Assembly (NCBI RefSeq): GCF_014193585.1
Contig: NZ_BLXY01000001.1
Coordinates: 478,033 to 542,032, forward strand
DNA from: Geomonas paludis
GTDB taxonomy: Bacteria; Desulfobacterota; Desulfuromonadia; Geobacterales; Geobacteraceae
Reading direction: 5' to 3'
Length of the DNA stretch: 64,000 nucleotides
A program made the position numbers and the translations under genes. Shown piece by piece: positions 22,501 through 34,500 of the stretch. Each line of letters starts with the position of its first letter. The first letter of the stretch is position 1. The notes beneath the pieces were generated by a model. The model had not been told where the DNA came from. It searched no databases and worked only from the letters and a program-made list of their open reading frames with translations.

Positions 22501-25500
22501 CAACGGTATCGCCGACCGTCGACACCCACATCGGCGGCGGCACCATCACCACCACCAATGGCGGCACCGTCACCCTGAGCGCCAAGCACAACTACGGCGA
22601 CTCCGGGCGCCTCACCGATCGCGGCGCGACCGCTACCGCGGACGCCGCCAGCGGCGGACTCGCCCTGAGCCTGCAAGGGGCGGTGCCGACCGCCATGGCC
22701 GCGGCCACGGTCGGCGTCACGGTAGGAAGCGCCACCATCCATTCGGCGGCCGGCATCGTCATGGATGCCAAGTCGTCGAACGTGGCCGTTGCCGAGGGGA
22801 AAGCATTCTCCGCGTCGCTCACCGTCGCCGCCGGCGAGACCGTCGCCACGGCAACGGGCAGTGGCAGCACCAAGACCCAGATGAACGGCACCATCAACGC
22901 CGCAACCGGCCTCACCATGGGCTCGACCGGCTTCAGCAGCGCCGATGCCACGGCCTATACCCCGGGCGGCGGCTTCGTCTCCGGGACCGGCGCCGGAGCC
23001 TATGCCTACACCCGCCCCGTGGTCGAGACCTCGATGGGCGCCACCGCCGACGTCGACATGACCGGCGCCATCACCATGACCGCCCAGGCGGAAAGTAATG
23101 CCGAAAGCGACGCCATCGCCAAGAACATCGGCCTCACCGCGGCCATCGGCGCCACCATCTCCCGCGCCGAGGACACCTCCGACGTCGACGTGATGATCAC
23201 CAGCGGCGCGGACGTCGACACCACCGGCGCCATCACCCTGAAGGGCGCGCACAACGTCGTCCTCGACACCTGGACGGCGATGAGCGCCAGCAACAACAAG
23301 TACGGTACCGGCGGGTCCGAGACCGACACCACCTACACCATCAACAAGGGTGCCGACGCCTGGGCCAATACCGCCAGCGCCGGCCTCGCGGCCGGGGGCG
23401 GCGCCGATTCGAGGGCCATCGCCAACGGCACCGTGACCGCCAGCGTGGGCGGCTCGGTCAAGTCGACCGGCGGCAGCATCTACGCGTACAGCTACAACGC
23501 CAATAACGCCACCTCCGAGTCCGACGGCATGACCGCCGGACTGGTGGGCATCGGCGTGGTCAAGGCCGAGGCCATCTCCGGCGCGGACGCTCTCTACGCC
23601 AGCGGCCTCACCGCCGCCTGCGTGGCGGGCGGCGCCGACATCGACGCCAAGGGGCTCACCATCACCGCCACCTCCACCAACAACGCCAACGCTGACACCG
23701 TCGCGGCCGGCTATTCCGCCGTCGCCGGGACCGGCAGCACCGCCAAGTCGTACGTGGGGCCGGACATCAAGGCGTATGTCGGGGCTTCGGCCGACGTAGA
23801 TATCACCGGCGGCAGCACCGGCACCCTCACCATCACCGGCGTCTCCAGCGGCGATGCCGAGTCGGATGCGACCGCCGTGGCACTGGGCGGCGTCGCCGCA
23901 GGCGCGGCAATCACTCGCGCCGAAGTAGCCTCCGACGTGGACGTCTCCATCGGCACCGGCGCCAACGTCCTCACCAGCGGCTTCATCAGCCTGACCGGCA
24001 GGCACAACATGAACGGCAGCGGCGTGGCTGAGAGCGCGCTCGGCGCCGACGCCTACGGCAACGGCGTCACCGGCGCGGCCCTGGGGGGCACCGGCGTCGA
24101 TGCCGACGCCATCGCCAACGCCACCGTGGCCACCCATCTCGGCGGTACGGTCCATTCCACCGGCTACGGCGTCAGTGCGAAGAGCTACAACTGCAACGAC
24201 GCCAAGGCCATGGCCTCCGGCTTGGTCGAAGGGCTGGGCGGGGTCGGCATCATGCGCGCCGACGCCGTCTCCGGCGCCAACCAGACGCTCACCACCGCCG
24301 GCGCGACCAAGGCCGATGTAGACGCCGGCGCCGATATCGACGCCACCTCGCTCACCCTGGAATCCTTCTCCAGCAACAAGGCGGACGCGGACACCGTCTC
24401 CGGCGCCGTCGCAGCGGTAGGCGCCACCTTCAGCACTGCCAACGCCACCGTCGCCCCATCCATCGAGGCCAAGGTGGGGCTGGGTGCAACAGTCGACGCC
24501 ACCGGGACCGGCGGGATCAACATCACCGCCCGCTCCGAAGGTGACGCCGAGTCCGACGCAGTCGCCGACGACTTCGGCGCGCTCCTGGCCGCAGGAGCCA
24601 CCACGGCCAACGCCAAGGTAAGCTCCGACGTCGACGCCGGGACCGACAACAACGCCCACGTCTATGCCACCAATGGCGCCATCACCATCAAGGCGCTGCA
24701 CAACATGACCACCGGCGGCTCCGAGGTCGCCAAGGGCGCCGACGCGTACGCCAACGCCGCCAGCGCCGGCATCGTTTCCGTCCAGTCCGCCGGGACCAAG
24801 GCGGAATCCTACGCCGACGTCCGCGCCGTCACCGGCGCCTCCTCCGACCTCAACGCCAAGAACGACGTCACCGTCCAGGCCCAGGGCTTTAACCAATCGG
24901 TCGCCAAGGCCGACGGCGAGTCCTTCGGCGTGGCCGGCGTCGGTGCCGTCAAGGCCGAGGCCATCTCCGGCAAGTCCACGGATTACGTCCAGGCCAAGCT
25001 GGGCGACAGCTCCACCACCGAAGGGAGCAACGTCACCGTCAAAGCCGAGCACCGCGCCGACGCCACCTCCGAAGTTAAGCAGGCCAGCGGCGGGCTGATC
25101 ACCATCAGCGGCGCCGGCAGCGATCAGTACGCCAACAACGCCAGCGCCAAGGCCGAACCGATGGCCGATGCCGCCGTGGGCAACAGCGCCACGGTCAACG
25201 CCGACCAGGACATCACGGTGCGGGCCGTCGCCAGCGGCCACTCCGACGCCGACAGCACCGGAAAAAATCTCGGTGCGCTGGCCGTCGGCAAGAACAGCGC
25301 CTCGGCTGACTGGCGCCCGACCGTCACCGCCTCGGTCGGCGGGGATGACGACCTCAATGCCGGGGACGACATCTACGTCCAGGCCTACAACAACTACAAC
25401 GACGCCGGCGCCGAGCTCACCACCGAGCAGACCAGCGCCTACGCCGAGAACTCGGCTGGCGCCCTCATCGGCGCCAGCGGCTCCAGCGCGAGCGTCAACG

Positions 25501-28500
25501 TCGATTCCTGGACCAAGGCGAGCGTTGGTGAACGCTCTGACCTCGACGCGGGCAGCGCCACGACCGACGGTGAGATCGCCCTCGACGCCCTGTCCCACAA
25601 CGACGCCAAGGCCTACGCCACCGGGCAGGTCTTCGGCGGGATTGCCATCGGCGGGGCCACTGCGACCGCCACCATCGACAACGACACCGTCGCCGAGACC
25701 GGCAACGGCAACAGCGTCGACCGGACCCACTTCAGCGCCGACACCCTGACCAAGGTACACGCATCATCCGACAACGACGGCGACGTAGACGCCATCGGCA
25801 CCAGCGGCGGCGTGGCATCCTTCGGCACCGCCACGGCGACCCTGACCATCAACAGCAACAACACCTGGGCCAAGGTGGGCAACTACAACGAGGTCGAGGG
25901 GATCAACAGCACCTTCAGGGTCCTGGCGGAGAGCAGCGGGACCATGAACGCCAACGCACACCAGAGTTCCACCATCAACGGCATCTCCGAGGCAGTGGCG
26001 CACGCGACCGTCGGGATGCTGACCGGCTCAACCAAGGCGTGGGTGGGTACCTACACCACGGCCGAAGTGGCCAACATCGAGGTCAAATCCAACGACCTCT
26101 CCGTTTACGCCGAATCCACCGCCTATGCCAACGCCACCGTCACCCTGCTCTACAGCAACATCGACGCGACCGCCAAGGTGGACATCCGCTCCACCTCCGA
26201 GGTGCTGATCGGCGCCAACGCCGACCTGACCGCCTACCTCGATATGGAACTGCGGGCCCAGCAGGATTCCTTCACCTCGAAAACCGACGCGGACGCCCTC
26301 ATCGGGGGCGGCATCGCCGGCCAGACCATCGCCACCACCAACAACAGCATCGATGCCAACTCCAAGGTGAAGACGGAAGCCGGCTCGAAACTGACCACCA
26401 AGGACCTGCATGTCTATGCCTATTCTCCGCAGGGGACCAACGACTGGGTCCGCGAGGCGACGGCGACGTCCAACACGGTCATCGAGTGGGTATGGGAAAA
26501 AGTGGGCGAGGCCTGCAGCGTGATCGTCGAGATCTTCACCTTCGGCCTGGCCGACGGCGACGAGGTCTGCGAGGACATCATGGACTGGGTCCAGCACGTG
26601 ACGCAGACCGCGGTGGAAACGGTCTACCTGGGGGCCGAATCCCGCACCAACATTGGCGAGACCTCGGTGGAATTCAACTCCTACGTCACCATCCTGGGGC
26701 CGCCCGACCCGTACCTGTTCATCGATGCCGCCTACAACGTGGACGCCTCCAGCAACGTGCACGTCACCAAGGATGATGTGAATCACCGCTTTGTGGTCGC
26801 GGACATCATCAACGACTCCACCGGCAAGGTGCTGATCGAGTCGAGCACCGGCAAGATCATCGGCAACGCGACCTTCCACTTCAAGGACGCCTTCGAGGAA
26901 CTGGACATCACCAACCAGTCCGATTACGACCTGGTGATGAACGACGTGCAGGTCTGGAACAAGAACAAGTCGGCGCCGGACCTGACCATCGCGGTGGCCA
27001 ACAAGACCGGCTTCACCTACACGGTGACCACCAGCCTCGGGTCGACCATCATCGACATCGAGAACAGCGGCGCCTCGGACGTCTACTTCAACGGCTGGAT
27101 CGAGAACCCGCTGGGGACCACCATCGTCCACAACAGCGGCAGCGGCGGCGACATCTTCTCCAAGGGCTACTGGAGCCTCTTGCAGTCGCGGGTCTACGAC
27201 ATCGATGCTGACGACGGCCAGATCGGGACCAGCATCAATCGCCTGAACCTCGACTTGGTGCAGGGAGACTCCCTTACTACGACCATGGCGCTTAACAGCT
27301 ACGGCGACCTGTACGCCAAGCTGAACGGGGTGGTGACCGATGGCAGCGATCTCACGCTGAACATCAGCGGCGTCTCGTCGGCCACCGGCAACGTCGATCT
27401 CCTTTTCAGCCAAGGCGTCTCCCCCAACGGCACGACACAAAAGGTCTGGTGCGAACCCTGTAACAAGTACCGGTACGTCTGGCAGACCACGAACGAGCAC
27501 AGCCAGATCAACCTGACTTCCATCTCTGCCGGCGGCAGCATCACGGTGGCCGCGACTGACGCCGACATCACCGGGAACACAGATATCGCCGGCACCGGCA
27601 TGCTCTTCATCTCGACCACCAGCGGCGACATCACCCTCACCGAGAGCGCGGGCCACATGCGTGTGGGGCTCATCTCCACCGATACCGGTGACATCACCCT
27701 TGCCACCGTGAACGGCTCCATCTTCGATGCCGCCAACGACGCGGCCAGCGACGTTTCCGGCAACGTCATCACGCTCTTGCCTAGCGGCGGCATCGGCACC
27801 AGCGGCAACTACCTCGACATCCTCTCCGGCCTGTTGGCCACCTCCGCCAGCGGCGACATCTACATCACCGAGGTTACCGGCGACCTGCTCCTCGACGCTG
27901 CCCTTTCCACCACCGGCAACGTCTTCCTGACCGCGGCCGGCGCCATCCTGGATGATTCCGACGGCGACCTCACCGACATCGTGGCCAACGGCATCGTCCT
28001 CGTGGCTGGCGCGGGCGTGGGCACCTCGACCAACGCCATTGAAACAGAAGTCTCCTACCTGGAGGGGAGCATCACGGGCGGTCTGTGGCTCGTCAACGAC
28101 GGCGGCCTCACCGTCGGCGGCATCAGCTCCGTGGCCGGCATCACCGCCTCCGGGACGGTCAGCGTCACCGCCCTCAGCCCGATCACGGTCTCCGAGAACA
28201 TCTCCGATACCGGCAGTGTCACCCTGACCGCAACCGAGAACGCGGCGGCCGGCGACGACCTCACCGTCAACAGCGGTGTCACCATCACCGGCTCCAGCGT
28301 CACCCTGAACGCGGGCGACAACGTGACCCTCGCCTCGGGTAGCTCGATCAGCTCCGCCGGCGCGGTCATCCTCAACGGCGACTACGGCAGCGTCGATGCC
28401 GCCGGGAGCACCATCAACCTGCTCGGCTCGGTCGCCGCAGCCTCCCTCACCGTCAACGGCAACGCCGACAACGACACCGTCAACGTGACCCTGACCGGCG

Positions 28501-31500
28501 GCACGTCCACCACCATCAACACCTATGCCGGCGCAGACACGGTGAACGTCACCAGCCTCAATGGCAGCACCACCATCAACACCGGCAACGATGCGGATAC
28601 CGTCAACATCAAGGCCCTCTACGGCGTGACTACGGTCAACGCCGGCGACGGCGACGACACCGTAACCGTCGGCAGCCTGGCTCCCACTCACTCCGGCGGC
28701 ACCGTCAACAACGTAACCTCGGCGCTCACCGTGAACGGCGGCGACGGCAGCGACACCATGTACGTCGACGACAGCGGCGACGCGACCGACAACACCGGCA
28801 CGCTCACCGCCACCACGCTCACCGGCCTCGGCACCGGCGGCATCACCTACGGCACGCTGGAAACCGTCAACGTGGCGCTGGGCAGCGGCGGCGACACCTT
28901 CACCATCTCCGATACCCACGGCGGCGCCACCAACCTGACCACCGACGGCGGCGCCGACACGGTCCACGTCTACGACACGCACGGTGCCACCACCATCAAC
29001 ACCGGCGCAGGCGGCGATACGGTCAACGTGCGCGCCATCCACGCCGGGACCTCCATCGACACCGGCGCCGACAACGACACCATCAACGTCGGCTCGCTGG
29101 CACCGACCCTTTCCGGCGGCAATGTCAACTCCATCGCGGAGCTTCTCACCGTGGCGGGCGGCCTGGGCAGCGACACCATGAACGTCGACGACACCGGGGA
29201 CAGCGCGGCCAACACTGGCACGTTGACCGGGACCCAGCTGACCGGCCTGGGGATGGCGGCCGATGACGCCTCCAAGGGGATCAGCTACAGCGCCCTTGAA
29301 AGCGTCAACATCGACCTCGGTTCCGGCGGCGACACCTTCACCATCGACAGCACCCACGGCGGCAACACCAGCCTGAAAACCGAGGACGGCGCCGACACCG
29401 TCAACATCAAGTCCGTGGCGGGGATCACCGCGGTGCAGACCGGTGCGGCCGACGACACCATCAACGTCGGGAGCACCGCCCCGTCCACCGGCGGCAATGT
29501 GAACGCCATCGCCGCCGGCCTGACCATCGACGGGCAGGGGAACGGCACGAGCGGCGACACGCTCAACATCGACGACACCGGTGACACGCTGCCGAACAGC
29601 GGCACGCTCACCGGCACCACCCTGGCCGGCCTCGGCATGGGCGGCACCATCACCTACGGCACCATGGAGACCCTGAACGTCTCCCTCGGTTCCGGCGGCG
29701 ACAACTTCACCGTCAACGAGACCCACACCGAGCTCACCAACCTCTACACCGGCGGCGGCAACGACATCGTCACCATCAACGCCGCGAGCGGCATGACCAA
29801 CGTTAAGGGGGGCGAGGGCGACGACACCATCACCGTCGACACGCTGCACTCGCTGGCAGACGGTGACGCGGACGGCGTGCGCGACAGCGTCAACCTCGAC
29901 GGCGAGGCCGGCAGCGACACCTACACGGTCAACGTGACCGGCGGCAGCACCGATTACCTGGTCAACGTCTTCGACAGCGGCGCCGCCGGCACCGATACCC
30001 TGACGGTCAATGGCACGGGGACGCAGGATGACTTCCTGCTGCGCGCAAGCAAGAACGACTACCCGGCCGGCGTGGCCTTCGTGGCGGCCCTGCACGGCGA
30101 CCCGGTCGCCCAGGTGGAACGGGTCAATTACAACAAGGCGCTGGAACACCTCACCCTCGACACGGCGGCCGGCGACGACCACGTGACCGTGGACGACAAC
30201 TGGACCGCGACCACCATCCGCGGCGGCGAAGGCGCCGATACCTTCCAGGTGGGGCAGATCTTCAAGTCCAAGCGTGACGCGGCGGCAGGTCTCGACGGCA
30301 AGGACGTCTTCGATACCGTGAGCACCACCCGCGGATACCTCAGTAACGGCATCAGCTACGCGACCACCATCGAGGGAAACAACGGCAACGACCACTTCAC
30401 CGTGTTCCACAACACCGCCGACTTGACGCTGAAGGGGGGCGACGGGGACGATACCTTCACCATCCGCGCCTTCGCCCTGGAAGGCTCGCACACGACCGAC
30501 CTGAGCGGTGAAGGCGGCACCGACTACGTCCTGTACACGCTCAACTCGCCGGTCCACATCGACGGCGGCGACGGCAACGACAAGCTCCAGGTGATCGGCA
30601 CCGAATTCTCCGACAAGATCGCGGTGACCGAAGACCGCATCTACGGCATGGGCGTCACGGCGGACTACACGGCGGTCGAGGAGGTCGAGATCGACGCGGC
30701 CGAAGGCAACGACGAGTTCTGGGTGCTCAGCACCCACACCGGCACCAGCACGAGCCTCTACGGCGGCCTCGGCTCCGACCGCTTCTACGTCTCCCAAGAC
30801 GTACCGGAAGTGAAGCAGGATAGCACCGTCCTCATCCCGGCCCTCACCGCCACCCACACCCTGACCGGTATCCAGGGCGCCCTCTACATCAGCGGCGCCG
30901 CCGGGACCGGATCCGCCGGCGGCCTGGGTACCCCGGTCATGCTGCCGGGTGAGACCAACGTCCTCCCGACGGTGGGCGACGTGCTCGGCTTCAACCATGT
31001 GACCGGCCTCACCGACCGCATGACCGTCAGCACCGCCGTGCTGCAGGGCGTGGAGAGCGACCTGAACGACCTGGTAGGGCAGACCCTGGAAATCAGCGGC
31101 GGCCCCGGCGAGGGACGCTTCTGGCAGATCACCGGCGTCGAGAGCAACCCCGACGACGCGACCCAGACCTTCCTGACCCTGCAAAGCCCGACCATGCCGG
31201 CATGGGAATGGGGCACACCGACTGCGGGCACCAGCACCTTCGCGCTGTCGCACCTCTCGCCCAACTTCTTCGTCGACGAGACCAGCCAGGTCGACATCAC
31301 CACGGTCTACAACGACTACGCGACCGCGGACCAGACCGGCGCACTCACCGCAACCACCCTGACCGGCCTGGGCATGGGGAGCACCGGGATCACCTACGGC
31401 GGACTGGAAAACCTCGAGATCTTCCTCGGCTCGGGGAGCGACACCTTCACCGTGACCGGTACCATGATCCGCGCCGATGGCTTCCGCACCGTGACCACCC

Positions 31501-34500
31501 TCAACACCGGCGCGGGTAACGACGACGTGACGGTGACCTTGACCGCGGGCACCGACGGCTTCTTCAACGTCAACACCGAGGCGGGCGACGACCATGTTCA
31601 CGCCTCTACCTCCACCTTGCCGCTGGTCATCTTCGGCGGCGCCGGCGGCGACCTCATCGAGGGCGGCTCGGGCAACGACATCATCTTCGGCGACCTCGGC
31701 CGCGTCGACTACCGCAACGACTCCGGCACCCTGGTGACCCGCCTGGGCCTCGGGCTCTCCGAGCGCGACACACTGCAGCCGGCCGACGACGAAATCGATA
31801 CCAACGACGTGCCGTTCCGCCAGACCGACGGCGAGGTGCTCGCCCCGACCTACATCACCACCCGTAGCGCAGCCACCGGCGGCGTGGACGACATCTCCGG
31901 CAACGGCGGCAGCGACGTCATCCTCGGCGGCACCTCCGGCGACACCCTCAAGGCCGGCGTAGGCAACAACGTGGTGCTAGGCGACTTCGGCAACATCACC
32001 CTCACCGGCGGCGTCATGACCCTGGTACAGACCAGCGACGCCAGCGATGGCGGCGAAGACACCGTGACCGCCGGTTCCGGCAATGACATCGTCCTGGGCG
32101 GGCAGGCCGGCGACGAGATCACCATCGGCGACGGCGACAACGTGGTCATCGGCGACCTCGGCAAGATCACCCTGAGCGGCGGCAGCATCGCCAAGATCGA
32201 GAGCACCGACTTCGCCCAAGGCGGCGTCGACAAGGTGACCGCCGGCACCGGCAACGACATCATCATCGGCGGCCAGTCCGGCGACGAACTGAAAGCCGGC
32301 AACGGCAACAACATCGTGCTCGGCGACCACGGCACCATCGACTTCTCCGCCGACCACGACCTGACCACCCTCGACTCCATCGTCAGCACCTCCATGACGG
32401 CAGAGGGCGGCATCGACGACCTCACCACCGGCACCGGCAACGACACCGTCATAGGCGGGCGCTTCGGCGACACGCTCAACGACGGCGGCGGCGACAACAT
32501 CGTCATCGGCGACAGCGGCAGCATCGACTACAGCGCCGGCAAGCCGACCCTGATCCAGACGCAGCAGGCCGACGATGGCGGCATCGACGACCTCACTACC
32601 GGCTCCGGCAACGACATCGTGCTGGGCGGCCAGGCCGGCGACAAGCTGAAGGCTGGCGACGGCAACAACATCGTCCTGGGCGACGAAGGGAAGGTCGACT
32701 TCGTGGTCGGCGACGGTTCCACCAGCGACATCGACCTGATCAAGAGCGCGTCCATGACTGCCGAGGGCGGCATAGACGAAATCACCACCGGCTCCGGCAA
32801 CGACATCATCATCGGCGGGCGTTTCGGCGACATCATCAAGGCCGGCAGTGGCAGCAACGTGGTCATCGGCGACAACGGCCAGATCACTGGCGCGACCCAG
32901 GATGCACCGCAAATCTCCGGCATCCCGATGACCATCGCCACCGTCGAGACCTTGCAGCAGGACGACGGCGGGGTGGATGACATCACCACCGGCAGCGGCG
33001 ATGACCTGGTGCTGGCCGGCCTGGACGGCGACACCGTCATGGCGGGTGACGGCAGCAACGTGGTGATCGGTGACAACGGTTTCGTCGCCTTCGCTGACGA
33101 TGGCAACCCCGCTGACATCGACCTCATCGACGAGTACCGCACCGACTTGGGCGGCGTCGACGACCTCACCACCGGCACCGGCAACGACTTCATCATCGGC
33201 GGCGCCCTCGGCGACACCATCCACGCCGGTGGCGGCAACGACCTGGTCTTCGGCGACCACGGCGAAATCAGGGCCAAGGCAGGCGCCGGCGGCGGTGTCG
33301 TGGCATCCGCCCTCCCGCTGGAAGTCGTGGACAAACCGTTCACCTTCAGCTCCGAGGCGACGCTCGCCACCGACCAGGGCGGCAACGACACCATCTACGG
33401 CGAGGCCGGCGAAGATATCCTGGTCGGCGGCCAAGGAGACGACACCATCTACGGCGGCGCGGGTGACGACGACATCATCGGCGGCCACAACGTAGCAGCC
33501 GGCAGCGACACGGGCGACCACCTAGACGGCGGCCTCGGCAACGACGAGATCGCCGGCGACAACGCCAACATCCTGCGCCGCGCCGACCTGCTCGATCCGC
33601 GCATCCGGGCCCTTGCCGGCACCACCCTCTACAACGCAGACGGCACGGTAACCGTGGATGACGACTGGGCCGCAGACCCGCAGGGGAGCTCCAAGCGTGA
33701 CATCACCCTCTACGACCACAGCGCGACCACCGAGGCCGGCACCTTCGGTAACGACTACATCGCCGGCGGTGGCCACAACGACCTCATCTTCGGGCAGTTG
33801 GGCGACGACACCATCCAGGGCGACGGCTCCATCGACATCACCGTGGGCACCAGCCGCAACGCCGTGACCCACGCGCTCGACAACCCCTCCGTCGAAGGGG
33901 CCGATGACGGCGACGACTACATCGAAGGTAACGGCGGCAACGACGTCATCTTCGGCAACCTCGGCCAGGACGACATCGTGGGCGGTAGCTCCGACCTGTT
34001 CAGCCTGACCGACGCCAGCCAGCGCCCGGACGGCTCCGACACCATCTTCGGCGGTGCCGGGACCGACATCAGCAGGCTCAACGGGGGCGACTCCTCGGTC
34101 ACCGGCCATGCCGCCGACTCCGACATGATCCTGGGCGACAACGGCGACATCTTCCGCATCGTCGGGACCAACGGGACCGCGGGGAGCAGCTTCCTCAAGT
34201 TCAACTACGACAACTACAGCACCACGGCCTTCATCGTGCCGCGCGCGGCCTCCCTGCTCGACTACACCCCGGGCGGCGCGGGCTACGACCCGGCCGCGGC
34301 CGACGACATCGGCGCGGCGGACGAAATCCACGGCGAATCCGGCGACGACTTCATCTACGGCATGAAGGGGAACGACGTCCTCTTCGGCGAGGGCCAGGAC
34401 GATGACCTGATCGGCGGCTACGGCAACGACTGGATCTCCGGCGGCAACGGCGATGACGGCATCCTGGGCGACGACGGCCGCATCTTCACCAGCCGCAACA

